NCBI GenBank assembly: GCA_009886205.1
Contig: QXZU01000098.1
Coordinates: forward strand, 1 to 35,444
DNA: 35,444 nucleotides
Source: K189A clade bacterium
Lineage (GTDB): Bacteria; Pseudomonadota; Gammaproteobacteria; Pseudomonadales; Azotimanducaceae
Direction: 5' to 3'
The position numbers were made by a program, and so were the translations under genes. Of this stretch, positions 24,286 through 33,111 are shown piece by piece. Below the pieces are notes generated by a model that saw only the letters and a program-made list of their open reading frames with translations, made no database searches and had not been told where the DNA came from. How positions within the stretch are numbered: position 1 is the stretch's first letter; every line of letters starts with the position of its first letter.

Positions 24286-26175
24286 TTGTCAGTAGAATTA
24301 TCGATAAAGGACCCCGGTCGCGAACAGGAACTGTTTGTGGGTCGAGCAATAACGCTATTTGCTTTAGTGGTTATCCTGTTCGCAATACTGGTTGCACGCA
24401 TGCTCACCTTGCAAATTGTTGAGCACGAAACTTACCAGCTTCGCGCCGATAATAATCGCACTCAAATCCAAACCTTAGCGCCGTCAAGAGGCATGATTTA
24501 TGACCGCAATGGGCGCTTGTTAGCAGATAACCAAACCTCCTTCTCACTGGCCATCGTCGCCGAGCGTGTAGAAGACATTGAAAGTCTATTGAGCGCCATT
24601 GTTGAAATTTTGTCGCTCAATACGCAGCAGCTCGAAAGAATTCGCGAAGAGTTGGCGAAGCGGAGTAGACCGGACTCTGCAGTAGTTATTTTAGAAGCCC
24701 TCTCGGAAAAACAAGTGGCGTTGTTAGCAGTGAACCGTCATCGCCTACCGGGTATAGAAGTTGTTAGTCGGCTTATTCGCTCCTATCCAATGGGCGCCAT
24801 AGCTGCTCACGCCGTGGGTTCAGTAAGACGCCTTACCAAAGAGGATTTAGCAACCATAGAGCCCGTTCAATACAGCGGTTCGCAGTTTATTGGTAAACGC
24901 GGAGTTGAAGCGTTTTATGAAAAAAGCCTGCATGGAAAAGTGGGTTACCAAAAAGTAGAAACAGATGCTTATGGCAGAGTGCGCCGAGTATTAGATGTTC
25001 AAGGTGCACAGTCGGGACAAAATTTGACCCTGCATCTAGACAGCAAGCTCCAAGCTGCAAGTGTCGACGCGCTAGACGGTCGGCGCGGAGCAATAGTTGC
25101 GTTAGATCCGACCACCGGCGGAGTTTTAGCAATGGTCAGTCAGCCGAGCTACGACCCCAATCTTTTTGTTAGTGGCATGTCATCGTCTCAGTTCAGTGAG
25201 TTAAGTAGTTCTATTTACTTGCCGCTTTTTAACCGAGCAGTAAATGGTCAATACGCGCCGGGTTCCACATTTAAACCCGTTGTTGGTCTAGCCGGTATCA
25301 GTTCGGCTACAACCGATTGGGACGAGACAATTGAAGACAAGGGTTGGTTCAAACTGCCGGGACAAGATCGCGTCTATAGAGATTGGTCGTGGACCAAGGA
25401 CAACTCAGGTGGGCAAGGTGAAGTAAATCTGCATAGGGCAATTTATCGCTCGTCTAATGTCTATTTTTACGACCTTGCTAGCCGTATGGAAGTGGATTCA
25501 TTGCTTGGCTTTGCAGGCCAATTTGGCTTTGGTCGAAACTTGGCACTAGACATACCTCAGGCAAGCAGTGGTTTATTGCCTACGCCTGAATGGAAACGTA
25601 ATGTTAAAAATCAACCCTGGTACCCGGGAGACTCGGTAAATTTAGGTATTGGTCAAGGAGACCTCTTGGCCACGCCCCTACAAATGGCCACGGTTGCTGC
25701 CACCATCGCCAATCGTGGTCGAGTGGTGCGGCCTAAAATGCTTCTGTCTAGTGATGACACTATTGGTGAAATGAATAGCGTTGAGGAGCCGCCGCAAATT
25801 GTTGGGCTCAGCGAAGAGGACTGGGAGTCCATGGTAGATTCCATGGAAGACGTGGTGCACCGAGGCGATAAAGGCTTCCGTGGCAATGGCACCGCGTGGG
25901 CCTACATTGGTCAAAAGATTGGTTATCGTATGGCAGGCAAATCCGGTACGGCGCAGGTAGTGGAGATCAATCAGGGCGAAGTCTACGACGAAGAGGCATT
26001 AACAGAGTTTCGTCGCAAGCACGCATGGTTTATTGCTTTTGCACCGGTGGATAATCCAACTATCGCGGTTGCGGTGTTGGTAGAAAACGGCGGTGGCGGC
26101 AGTTCTGTTGCAGCCCCCGTAGCAAGGGCCGTGATTGACGCGCATTTGTTCCAAGAAATAGCGAGTATTCGTTAA
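24286..26175 (+). CDS. mrdA: Penicillin-binding protein 2 (elongasome transpeptidase)
   Basis: Cross-links peptidoglycan during rod elongation with RodA. The 629-residue product has a short cytoplasmic end, one membrane helix (about 21-45), a dimerisation/pedestal domain with RGMIYDRNGRLLADN (68-82), and the transpeptidase domain. Its active site is S327TFK330, S389SN391 and K552SGT555. The C-terminal NPTIAVAVLVENGGGG is normal. The start is TTG 24286 with AGGA at 24275-24278. It is followed at once by mrdB, the standard pairing. Confidence 0.97.
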   Translation: MSVELSIKDPGREQELFVGRAITLFALVVILFAILVARMLTLQIVEHETYQLRADNNRTQIQTLAPSRGMIYDRNGRLLADNQTSFSLAIVAERVEDIESLLSAIVEILSLNTQQLERIREELAKRSRPDSAVVILEALSEKQVALLAVNRHRLPGIEVVSRLIRSYPMGAIAAHAVGSVRRLTKEDLATIEPVQYSGSQFIGKRGVEAFYEKSLHGKVGYQKVETDAYGRVRRVLDVQGAQSGQNLTLHLDSKLQAASVDALDGRRGAIVALDPTTGGVLAMVSQPSYDPNLFVSGMSSSQFSELSSSIYLPLFNRAVNGQYAPGSTFKPVVGLAGISSATTDWDETIEDKGWFKLPGQDRVYRDWSWTKDNSGGQGEVNLHRAIYRSSNVYFYDLASRMEVDSLLGFAGQFGFGRNLALDIPQASSGLLPTPEWKRNVKNQPWYPGDSVNLGIGQGDLLATPLQMATVAATIANRGRVVRPKMLLSSDDTIGEMNSVEEPPQIVGLSEEDWESMVDSMEDVVHRGDKGFRGNGTAWAYIGQKIGYRMAGKSGTAQVVEINQGEVYDEEALTEFRRKHAWFIAFAPVDNPTIAVAVLVENGGGGSSVAAPVARAVIDAHLFQEIASIR

Positions 26176-26198
26176 GTGCAAATTTTTGTGGTGTCGCT

Positions 26199-27329
26199 AT
26201 GAGTCAAGATTTTCAAAGAAGTTTGCCAGGTTACTCGGGTGGGTCCGCCTCCAGTTGGTACGCACGAATTCACGTAGACCCTATATTGCTGTTATTAATT
26301 ACGGGCGTAGTGCTCTTTGGTCTGGTTATTTTAAGCAGCGCCGTAGATGGCAATGACGCATTGTTAGATGCCCAAATAAGACGCATGGGAATGGCTTATG
26401 CGGCATTGATCATAGCGGCTCAGTTGCCGCCGGCAATTTACCTGCGCTGGGCACCATTCCTTTATGTGGTCGGCTTGGTGCTGCTAATTTTGGTTTTGCT
26501 TGTTGGCGTTAAAGTAAAGGGCTCGCAGCGCTGGATAGATATTCCGGGTTTGTTTAGATTCCAACCTTCCGAGCTTATGAAGATCGCTGTGCCTATGGCG
26601 GTGGCTTGGTATTTACAGCAAAGGGTTCTCCCGCCTTCCTTCAAACATACGATGTTTAGTTTGCTCATTATTGGCGTGCCTGCGTTTCTTATTGGTGTAG
26701 AACCCGATCTGGGCACCAGTATATTGGTAACTGGCGCGGGGGTGGCTGTTCTTTTGCTGGCGGGGCTATCTTGGCGTTGGATCTTTGGCGCTTTTGCGCT
26801 TATTGCGGCGGCGGCACCGCTGCTTTGGCAGTTCGTACTCAAGGACTATCAGCGGCAGCGAATCTTGACGCTATTTGACCCTGAGAGTGACCCTTTAGGC
26901 GCGGGCTGGAATATCATTCAATCCACCACAGCCATTGGTTCAGGTGGCGTCTTTGGTAAGGGCCTGTATCAGGGCAGTCAGAGCTATTTAGATTTTTTAC
27001 CTGAAGCGAGAACAGACTTCATTGTTGCCGTAGTGGGTGAAGAACTGGGCTTCGTTGGCGTCGCTTTTTTACTCACGCTCTACCTGCTGATTATTGCTCG
27101 AGGTCTATTTTTAGCCTCTCAAGCAGGCAGTACTTTTGGCCGGTTGGTCGCAGGCGCGCTGGTTATGACATTTTTCATCTATTTGTTCGTCAACATTGCC
27201 ATGGTCAGTGGCATACTGCCGGTGGTAGGTGTGCCGCTGCCGTTGGTGAGTTACGGTGGTACCTCGGCGATCACGTTGATGGCAGGTTTCGGCATTATAA
27301 TGTCCATGCGCACGCATAAGGCGTGGTAG
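26199..27329 (+). CDS. mrdB: RodA, SEDS peptidoglycan glycosyltransferase
   Basis: A 376-residue protein of about ten membrane segments that polymerises lipid II for lateral wall growth, partner of PBP2 encoded just upstream (23-base gap). Seen here are VKGSQRWIDIPGLFRFQPSE, IGVEPDLGTSIL, the large periplasmic loop FLPEARTDFIVAVVGEELGF with the essential aspartate (ARTD), and the C-terminal LPLVSYGGTS motif. The ribosome binding site is weak. Confidence 0.97.
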   Translation: MSQDFQRSLPGYSGGSASSWYARIHVDPILLLLITGVVLFGLVILSSAVDGNDALLDAQIRRMGMAYAALIIAAQLPPAIYLRWAPFLYVVGLVLLILVLLVGVKVKGSQRWIDIPGLFRFQPSELMKIAVPMAVAWYLQQRVLPPSFKHTMFSLLIIGVPAFLIGVEPDLGTSILVTGAGVAVLLLAGLSWRWIFGAFALIAAAAPLLWQFVLKDYQRQRILTLFDPESDPLGAGWNIIQSTTAIGSGGVFGKGLYQGSQSYLDFLPEARTDFIVAVVGEELGFVGVAFLLTLYLLIIARGLFLASQAGSTFGRLVAGALVMTFFIYLFVNIAMVSGILPVVGVPLPLVSYGGTSAITLMAGFGIIMSMRTHKAW

Positions 27330-27338
27330 GAGTAGGTT

Positions 27339-28382
27339 ATGTTTTTTCGAATGTTTGGTCCTAACGGCAAAAGTTTTTCCAGCTTGGTGATAGGGGCATT
27401 GATATGCCTCCAACTATCGACAGCCTATGCCGTAAACGATTACGTTGGCCGCCCCGAAGTAGACGCGTATATTGATTCCCTCGTTGCCGAACATGACTTC
27501 TCTCGTCAGGCGCTAGAGGAAATTTTTCGCGAAGCCGAAAAGAAAGATAAAATCATTGAACTCATGTCGCGGCCCGCAGAAAGGCGGTTGCAGTGGCATG
27601 AGTATCGAAAAATTTTGGTCGACCAGCCCAGAGTTAAATTAGGCCTAAAGTTCTGGCAAGAAAATGCAGCCACCCTCGCTCGAGCAGAGGAGGCCTATGG
27701 CGTTGATGCAGCCATTATTGTGGCAATTATAGGGGTAGAAACACGCTACGGTCGTATTACCGGGTCCTACAGGGTAGTTGACGCACTAGCGACACTGGGC
27801 TTCGATTATCCGCCTAGGGCCAAATTCTTTCTGAGCGAACTTACGCAATTCTTATTACTCGCTCGTGAAGAGGGCAAGAGTCCAATGAGTTTAAAAGGCT
27901 CATATGCAGGGGCGATGGGGTACGGCCAATTCATTTCATCAAGCTACCGAAACTATGCGGTAGATTTTGACGAAGATGGCGTCAGAGATATTTGGTCAAA
28001 TAAAGTGGATGCTATTGGTAGCGTTGCTAACTATTTTGCTCGTCATGGCTGGCAGGGTGACAGCGTAGTGACTCAGAAAGTCAGCGTTATTGAGGCTACG
28101 CCAGAGATTTTGGAGGTGGCTAACAGCTCTTTAAAGCCCAATAAGACCCTACAACAGTGGCAAGATCTAGGCGTGAATATTCCTGCCTCTATGAGTGGAG
28201 ACTTGGAGCGTAGCGCCATGTTGATGCGCATGGGGCAACCTGATGGCGCAGATTTTTGGTTAGGCTTTGACGATTTTTATGTCATCACGCGCTACAACCA
28301 CAGCAGGCTTTATGCCATGGCTGTTTATCAGTTAAGCGAGACCATTCGTGAGCTTCGGGCACAATCAGGCGAGGCCGAGTGA
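27339..28382 (+). CDS. mltB: Lytic murein transglycosylase B
   Basis: Cleaves the MurNAc-GlcNAc bond to 1,6-anhydro ends. The 347-residue product has a Sec signal (hydrophobic 14-28, probable cleavage after Ala31 in STAYA), then a Slt35-like domain with catalytic Glu134 in IIGVETRYGR, GSYAGAMGYGQFISSSY, and DFDEDGVRDIW resembling the calcium loop. A clear lipobox is missing (the only Cys in the signal is in ALICLQ), so this copy is probably soluble periplasmic, unlike E. coli MltB. The GTGA junction couples it to rlpA. Confidence 0.94.
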   Translation: MFFRMFGPNGKSFSSLVIGALICLQLSTAYAVNDYVGRPEVDAYIDSLVAEHDFSRQALEEIFREAEKKDKIIELMSRPAERRLQWHEYRKILVDQPRVKLGLKFWQENAATLARAEEAYGVDAAIIVAIIGVETRYGRITGSYRVVDALATLGFDYPPRAKFFLSELTQFLLLAREEGKSPMSLKGSYAGAMGYGQFISSSYRNYAVDFDEDGVRDIWSNKVDAIGSVANYFARHGWQGDSVVTQKVSVIEATPEILEVANSSLKPNKTLQQWQDLGVNIPASMSGDLERSAMLMRMGQPDGADFWLGFDDFYVITRYNHSRLYAMAVYQLSETIRELRAQSGEAE

Positions 28383-29164
28383 AGCAATTAAGTTGGCTTG
28401 TTGCCTCGTTAGGAGTGTTAGGAGTGTTGGTGGGTTGTGCAACGCAAGCGCCAAGTCCGTCCGGGCGTTATGACCAAGATCAAGATGCCGCGCCAACATT
28501 AAGCCCTGCGGCAATAGCGCAGTTGGCAAATTTAGAAAATCCTCAGGTGGTAGAGTTGTCTCCCAGCGCTCGAGGTAATCCAGCCACTTACACTGTGTGG
28601 GGCAAGGATTATGCAGTCCTCCCATCTTCCGAAGGCTACCTTGAAGAGGGTAATGCATCTTGGTACGGGGCCAAGTTCCACGGACACTCCACGTCAAGTG
28701 GCGAGCCGTTCGACATGTTTACCCTCACTGCGGCACACCGTTCATTACCAATTCCTGTATTCGCTCGGGTGACAAATTTGGCTAACGGCAAAAGCACCAT
28801 TGTGCGCATTAATGATAGGGGACCCTTTCACAGTGACAGAATAATCGACCTGTCCTTCGCTGCCGCAGTGAAACTGGGCTTCCATGAAAATGGCACTGCC
28901 CGGGTCCGGGTTGAGACCATTAGCAAAGATGAAAACACGTTCGTGGTTCAGGTCGGCGACTTCACTGATATTGGTGAAGCGCGGTTGGCCAAGGGGCAAT
29001 TGGCGGCTACATCAGGCGCAGCCGTTGAAGTGGTAAAGCTTTTGGGTAGTGGGCTATACCGATTGCAGATTGGGCCCCTGTCTAGTGGCGCACCCATTGA
29101 GCGCTTAAAAGCATTAGTCGCTACCCTAGGTTTGGGGCAGGTAGACATCCGCGCCTCTGAATAA
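28379..29164 (+). CDS. rlpA: RlpA, septal lytic transglycosylase lipoprotein
   Basis: An outer-membrane lipoprotein of 261 residues: signal with lipobox LVGC and lipidated Cys20; a double-psi beta-barrel (about 88-182) with NASWYGAKFHGHSTSSGE; and a C-terminal SPOR domain (about 187-258, FVVQVGDFTDIGEARLAKG). His120 and Asp146 (RINDRGP) correspond to the catalytic pair of Pseudomonas RlpA, which cuts naked glycan strands at the septum. Start GTG 28379 overlaps the mltB stop by 4 bases. Confidence 0.95.
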   Translation: MKQLSWLVASLGVLGVLVGCATQAPSPSGRYDQDQDAAPTLSPAAIAQLANLENPQVVELSPSARGNPATYTVWGKDYAVLPSSEGYLEEGNASWYGAKFHGHSTSSGEPFDMFTLTAAHRSLPIPVFARVTNLANGKSTIVRINDRGPFHSDRIIDLSFAAAVKLGFHENGTARVRVETISKDENTFVVQVGDFTDIGEARLAKGQLAATSGAAVEVVKLLGSGLYRLQIGPLSSGAPIERLKALVATLGLGQVDIRASE

Positions 29165-29188
29165 ATTGAATCATCAGCGGTCACGTCT

Positions 29189-29226
29189 CCGCCGGTACTC
29201 TTAGCTGAGCTAAGGGTTGCAGGCGG
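29189..29226. other. Two-tier inverted repeat between rlpA and dacA
   Basis: Outer arms CCGCC (29189-29193) and GGCGG (29222-29226) enclose the near-perfect palindrome CTTAGCTGAGCTAAG (29200-29214). An eight-base palindrome GTCCGGAC follows at 29262-29269. The first element could end the rlpA transcript or be an operator; there is no U-tract. Confidence 0.45.
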
Positions 29227-29315
29227 TTGGAATACCTCAGTAGTAGTTACTCCTACCTTTCGTCCGGACAGTGAGCAGAAACAGCCCGCAAAATTTAGCT
29301 CCCTTGGTTTATGGA

Positions 29316-29324
29316 TGTTAGAAT
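29316..29324 (+). promoter_or_regulatory. Candidate extended -10 promoter of dacA
   Basis: TGTTAGAAT combines the extended TG motif with TAGAAT (5 of 6 to consensus). Transcription would start near 29331, about 27 bases before the dacA start. No convincing -35 is present, as is common for extended -10 promoters. Confidence 0.4.
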
Positions 29325-29357
29325 GGGACCACCTTCGCAATAGAAACACGCAAAAAA

Positions 29358-30527
29358 ATGCCTAGAGCCTCTATTCTCAATTCTTTGGTCGCCTTTATCC
29401 TTTTGACCGTTTTTGCTGGCTTCTCCGTTGCCCAGAAACCACTCACTTTACCGCCGCCGAATATCCAAGCCACGTCGTTCATATTGCTGGATGCAAAGAC
29501 CAATAAAGTGCTTGCTGAAGAAAATTCAGATGAGCGCAAAGCCCCAGCTAGCTTGACCAAAATAATGACCGGCTACCTAGTTGAGCAAGAAATTAATCTA
29601 GGTCGGCTCGGCGTGGAAGAAGAGGTGCAGATCAGTGTGAACGCATGGCGTACAGGCGGGTCCAAAATGTTTATTCGCGAAGGCACACGAGTAACTGTAG
29701 AAGACCTTTTGAAAGGCGTCATTATTCAATCGGGCAACGATGCAAGTGTCGCATTAGCGGAACATATTGCCGGTAGTGAATTCGATTTTGCTGGCTTGAT
29801 GAACGAGCAAGCAAAAGCGCTAGGCATGAATGATACCAATTTTGAAAACCCTACTGGCCTGCCTAACGATAACCATTACAGTACCGCAACAGATCTAGCT
29901 AAGTTAACTAGGGCCCTGATCAACGATCACCCGCAGCAATATGAGCTATATTCAGAAAAGCGCTTTAAGTACAACGACATTGATCAACCAAATAGAAACA
30001 AACTGCTTTGGCGTGACCGCTCGGTAGATGGGGTGAAGACCGGTTATACCCAAGATGCAGGCTATTGCCTGGTTGCTTCCGCCGAGCGTGATGGTATGCG
30101 CTTGATCAGTGTGGTGCTGGGCACTGCTAGCGACGAAGCACGTCTGCGCGAGAGCCAAAAACTTTTGTCCTTTGGTTTTAGGAATTTTGAAACTCAAACG
30201 CTCTATGAAGCAAATTCTGAGCTGCGTGCGGAGCCCGTATTTTATGGCACCCTTGAAAGTGTTGGTCTAGGTGTTGTTGAAGAGGTCGCCGTTACCGTGC
30301 CGCGAGGCTATTACAAAGATATACAGGCGGAAATTTCTGTCCCCACTCAGTTAGAGGCACCGTTAGTGGCCGGTCAAGTTGTCGGCCAACTCAAGTTGGT
30401 TTTGGCAGACGAAGTGATCTATGAAGGGGAAGTGGTTACCTTAGTGGACGTGCCAGAAGCTGGCGTAGTCTCTAGACTCGGCGACTTTGTTTTTCTTCTA
30501 TTTGAGTCTATGTTTGGCGATGACTAA
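29358..30527 (+). CDS. dacA: D-alanyl-D-alanine carboxypeptidase (PBP5/6 family)
   Basis: Removes the terminal D-Ala from peptidoglycan pentapeptides. The 389-residue product has a signal peptide (cleavage probably after SVAQ or VA near 25), the active site S65LTK68, S125GN127 and K227TG229, and a C-terminal beta domain from about 285. The last 20 residues (VVSRLGDFVFLLFESMFGDD) form the amphipathic helix that anchors it to the inner membrane. The 3' end overlaps ybeD by 8 bases. Confidence 0.96.
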   Translation: MPRASILNSLVAFILLTVFAGFSVAQKPLTLPPPNIQATSFILLDAKTNKVLAEENSDERKAPASLTKIMTGYLVEQEINLGRLGVEEEVQISVNAWRTGGSKMFIREGTRVTVEDLLKGVIIQSGNDASVALAEHIAGSEFDFAGLMNEQAKALGMNDTNFENPTGLPNDNHYSTATDLAKLTRALINDHPQQYELYSEKRFKYNDIDQPNRNKLLWRDRSVDGVKTGYTQDAGYCLVASAERDGMRLISVVLGTASDEARLRESQKLLSFGFRNFETQTLYEANSELRAEPVFYGTLESVGLGVVEEVAVTVPRGYYKDIQAEISVPTQLEAPLVAGQVVGQLKLVLADEVIYEGEVVTLVDVPEAGVVSRLGDFVFLLFESMFGDD

Positions 30528-30783
30528 AGCCCCCGAAATAGAGTTTCCTTGTCGTTATCCCATTAAGGTGATTTGCCGTACCGATGAGGGGGTGGCCAAT
30601 CGGGTTATTGATACGGTGCGTAAGCATGCCCCAGATCTCACGCCGGACGATATAAATATACGTAAAAGTAGCGGCGACAAATTTATTTCAGTGCGGATCA
30701 ACTTGATGGCTCAAGGGCCGGTGCAGCTGAAAGAAATGTATGATGATCTAATGACAGATGGCGCTGTGCGTATGGTTATTTGA
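30520..30783 (+). CDS. ybeD: DUF493 (YbeD) family protein
   Basis: An 87-residue protein, same length as E. coli YbeD, with an ACT-like small alpha/beta fold. The sequence EFPCRYPIKVICRTDE near the N-terminus and SSGDKFISVRINLMAQGPVQL are family signatures. Function is not established; the gene usually lies between dacA and lipB, as here. ATG 30520 is chosen over an upstream in-frame codon at 30487, which lies inside dacA. Confidence 0.92.
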   Translation: MTKAPEIEFPCRYPIKVICRTDEGVANRVIDTVRKHAPDLTPDDINIRKSSGDKFISVRINLMAQGPVQLKEMYDDLMTDGAVRMVI

Positions 30784-30847
30784 ATGATTTTACATAATAT
30801 TTACAGCGTCCAACAGACCTCTTGATCAGAACAGCTGCTTATACCCC

Positions 30848-31504
30848 ATGACAAATCCACCATCTACTTTCTTAAGTGCTAAGTTCAATCAAGTAAAGAT
30901 AGTCGACCTTGGTGAGACCCTCTACGAACCCATATATGAGCGTATGCAAGAATTCACGCGGCTTCGCGGCTCCAGCGCCGTAGATGAAATATGGTTAACA
31001 GAGCACCGACCTGTATTTACTCAGGGTCAGGCCGGTAAGGCGGAGCACATTCTTTTCCCCGGTAACATTCCTGTAGTGCAATCAAATCGCGGCGGTCAGG
31101 TGACCTATCATGGGCCAGGCCAGCTCACCGTCTATTTGCTGTTAGATCTACGGCGTCTAGGCATTGGTGTCAGAGACCTTGTCTCGCGCATTGAAGCAGC
31201 TATTCAGGCTCTGCTTGAGGAATACAAAATTTCCAGTCGGCTGCGCAGTGATGCCCCAGGTGTGTATATAGAGAATGCCAAAATTGCTTCTCTTGGTCTT
31301 CGCGTCAGCAAAGGGTGTAGTTATCACGGCTTAAGTTTGAACGTGGATATGGACCTTACGCCATTCAGCCAAATAAACCCCTGCGGTTTAACAGACATTA
31401 GCGTGACGCATCTTGTGGATCATCACGCTGTCGATATGGCTGAGGTGAAGATGAAATTGAGCAGGTACTTGCTAGGCCAACTTGGTTTAGAGGCGGTATC
31501 TTAG
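30848..31504 (+). CDS. lipB: Octanoyltransferase (lipoate synthesis)
   Basis: Transfers octanoate from acyl carrier protein to lipoyl domains. The 218-residue product has the RGGQVTYHGPGQLTVY motif (81-96), Lys145 in AKIASLGLRV and Cys179 in INPCGL, the catalytic Lys-Cys pair. The 64-base spacer from ybeD has no ribosome binding site close to ATG 30848. The partner gene lipA, which often follows, is absent; the convergent moeB ends 17 bases downstream. Confidence 0.95.
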   Translation: MTNPPSTFLSAKFNQVKIVDLGETLYEPIYERMQEFTRLRGSSAVDEIWLTEHRPVFTQGQAGKAEHILFPGNIPVVQSNRGGQVTYHGPGQLTVYLLLDLRRLGIGVRDLVSRIEAAIQALLEEYKISSRLRSDAPGVYIENAKIASLGLRVSKGCSYHGLSLNVDMDLTPFSQINPCGLTDISVTHLVDHHAVDMAEVKMKLSRYLLGQLGLEAVS

Positions 31505-31521
31505 TCTTCTTGCCACCGGCT

Positions 31522-32274
31522 CTACGAGCATATTGGGCATTCTTTGGCTTTACTCAATTTAAGCCGACGCCATTCCATATACTTACCGTCAAAGAACAGG
31601 GTGTAGCCCACTAGGCTGGTGCCTACACCTGCGAGATATTTTATCGCTTCCAAAGCCTGGCAACTGCCTATGATGCCCACCAATGGGGCGATGACGCCAT
31701 TTTCTGAGCAGTTCAATGCAGTGCCATTGCTGCTCGTATCAGATTCCGGGTACAAGCATTGATAACAAGGAGAGTCAGCGTTTGTAGGGTCAAATACTGA
31801 AATCTGCCCTTCCCAGCGAATAGCGGCGCCAGAAACCAGTGGTGTTTGAGTCTGCCAACAAAGTTGGTTGACCAAATACCTGCTATCGAAGTTGTCAGTT
31901 GCATCAACGACCAAGTCTACATAGTCGATTTGGCTGGCCAGTTCCGCCCCTGCTAAGCGCCGTTCAATAATTGTAACTCGAGTATTGCTGTTGAGGTCTT
32001 TTACGGCCCGTGCCGCTGACTGGGCTTTATTGATGCCCACATCCTGTTCTCTATGCGCAATTTGTCTTTGTAGGTTCGAGGCGTCTACGTGGTCGTCATC
32101 TACTAACACCAATTCACCAACGCCGGCTGCGCCTAGGTACATGGCAATAGGGGAGCCTAAGCCGCCCAGTCCAATCAACAATACTTTGGCACTCAGCAGC
32201 TTTTCTTGTCCGGCAATATCAAAATCCGGCAACATTATTTGTCTACTAAACCTAAGTAGTTGCTCGTCATTCAT
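31522..32274 (-). CDS. moeB: MoeB/ThiF/HesA family adenylyltransferase
   Basis: The 250-residue E1-like enzyme adenylates the C-terminal glycine of a small sulfur carrier. The Rossmann motif LIGLGGLGSP is at 33-42; DDDHVDASNLQRQ and DATDNFDSRYLVN follow, and the zinc cysteines are in CYQCLYP and the C-terminal CPICS. Lying directly after prmC, as in Pseudomonas, favours MoeB (molybdopterin synthase activation, acting on MoaD), but ThiF-type activity on ThiS cannot be excluded. It overlaps the end of prmC by 8 bases. Confidence 0.87.
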   Translation of the reverse strand: MNDEQLLRFSRQIMLPDFDIAGQEKLLSAKVLLIGLGGLGSPIAMYLGAAGVGELVLVDDDHVDASNLQRQIAHREQDVGINKAQSAARAVKDLNSNTRVTIIERRLAGAELASQIDYVDLVVDATDNFDSRYLVNQLCWQTQTPLVSGAAIRWEGQISVFDPTNADSPCYQCLYPESDTSSNGTALNCSENGVIAPLVGIIGSCQALEAIKYLAGVGTSLVGYTLFFDGKYMEWRRLKLSKAKECPICS

Positions 32275-33109
32275 AGAGGTATTGGCCTAAGGAGACGCGC
32301 TCGATATTAGCTAGATCTCTATGCGAGGTCACCGCTTGAAAACCACTTTGTTCTAGCAGTAATCGAACCTGTTGGGCCTGGTCAAAACCATGTTCCAACA
32401 GCAGCCAACCTCCATTGGCTAAATAATTCGGTGCTTCTGTGATGATTTGCCGTAAGTCAGCCAAACCTTTTTCGTCTGCGATCAGCGCGTGCTGCGGCTC
32501 GGCGTGCAGGTGTGCAAGGTGCGGATCAGCCGGATCAATATAAGGTGGGTTGCTAACAATTATTTGCCAACGACCGGTTAGGCTCTCAAGCCAGCGACTT
32601 TCTTGAAACGTCACTTCAATACCAAGCGTCTCTGCATTTTGTTTTGCCACCAGTAAGGCATCAGTAGAAATGTCAGTAGCGGTAACTTTGGCGTCATCAC
32701 GCTCGCTGGCAATAGCCAAAGCGATAGCACCACTCCCTGTGCCCAAGTCCAAAATGCCTGCGCCGTTTTGTAGCAGTGCCAAAGCGCTTTCTACCAGAAG
32801 TTCAGTTTCAGGTCGTGGCACCAAAACGTGCGGAGACACAGCAAGATTGAGGCCCCAAAATTCTTGCTCGCCGGCTAGGTAAGCAAAGGGCACATCATTC
32901 CGTAGTGCGTCAGCCCAGCGGTTTATTTCTACAAGCTGGTTTGCTGAGAGGGATCTTTCTGGGCGAGCCAAAATGCTGGCGCGGTTAACTTCCAATATAT
33001 GGCAAAGAGTTAACTCGCAGTCCAGTCTGGGCAGATCACCCTGCAACTTAATCCACTGGTCAGAAGTCAAAGTCTGTCCAGTGGGGGTATCTGCTTTAGG
33101 TTCCGCCAC
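32267..33109 (-). CDS. prmC: Release factor glutamine methyltransferase
   Basis: Methylates the glutamine of the GGQ motif in RF1 and RF2; its substrate RF1 is encoded just upstream in the same operon. The 280-residue product has an N-terminal helical domain, then a class I methyltransferase domain with DLGTGSGAIALA (121-132) and the NPPY motif at 187-190. GTG 33109 starts two bases after the prfA stop. Confidence 0.96.
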   Translation of the reverse strand: MAEPKADTPTGQTLTSDQWIKLQGDLPRLDCELTLCHILEVNRASILARPERSLSANQLVEINRWADALRNDVPFAYLAGEQEFWGLNLAVSPHVLVPRPETELLVESALALLQNGAGILDLGTGSGAIALAIASERDDAKVTATDISTDALLVAKQNAETLGIEVTFQESRWLESLTGRWQIIVSNPPYIDPADPHLAHLHAEPQHALIADEKGLADLRQIITEAPNYLANGGWLLLEHGFDQAQQVRLLLEQSGFQAVTSHRDLANIERVSLGQYLYE

Positions 33110-33111
33110 TA

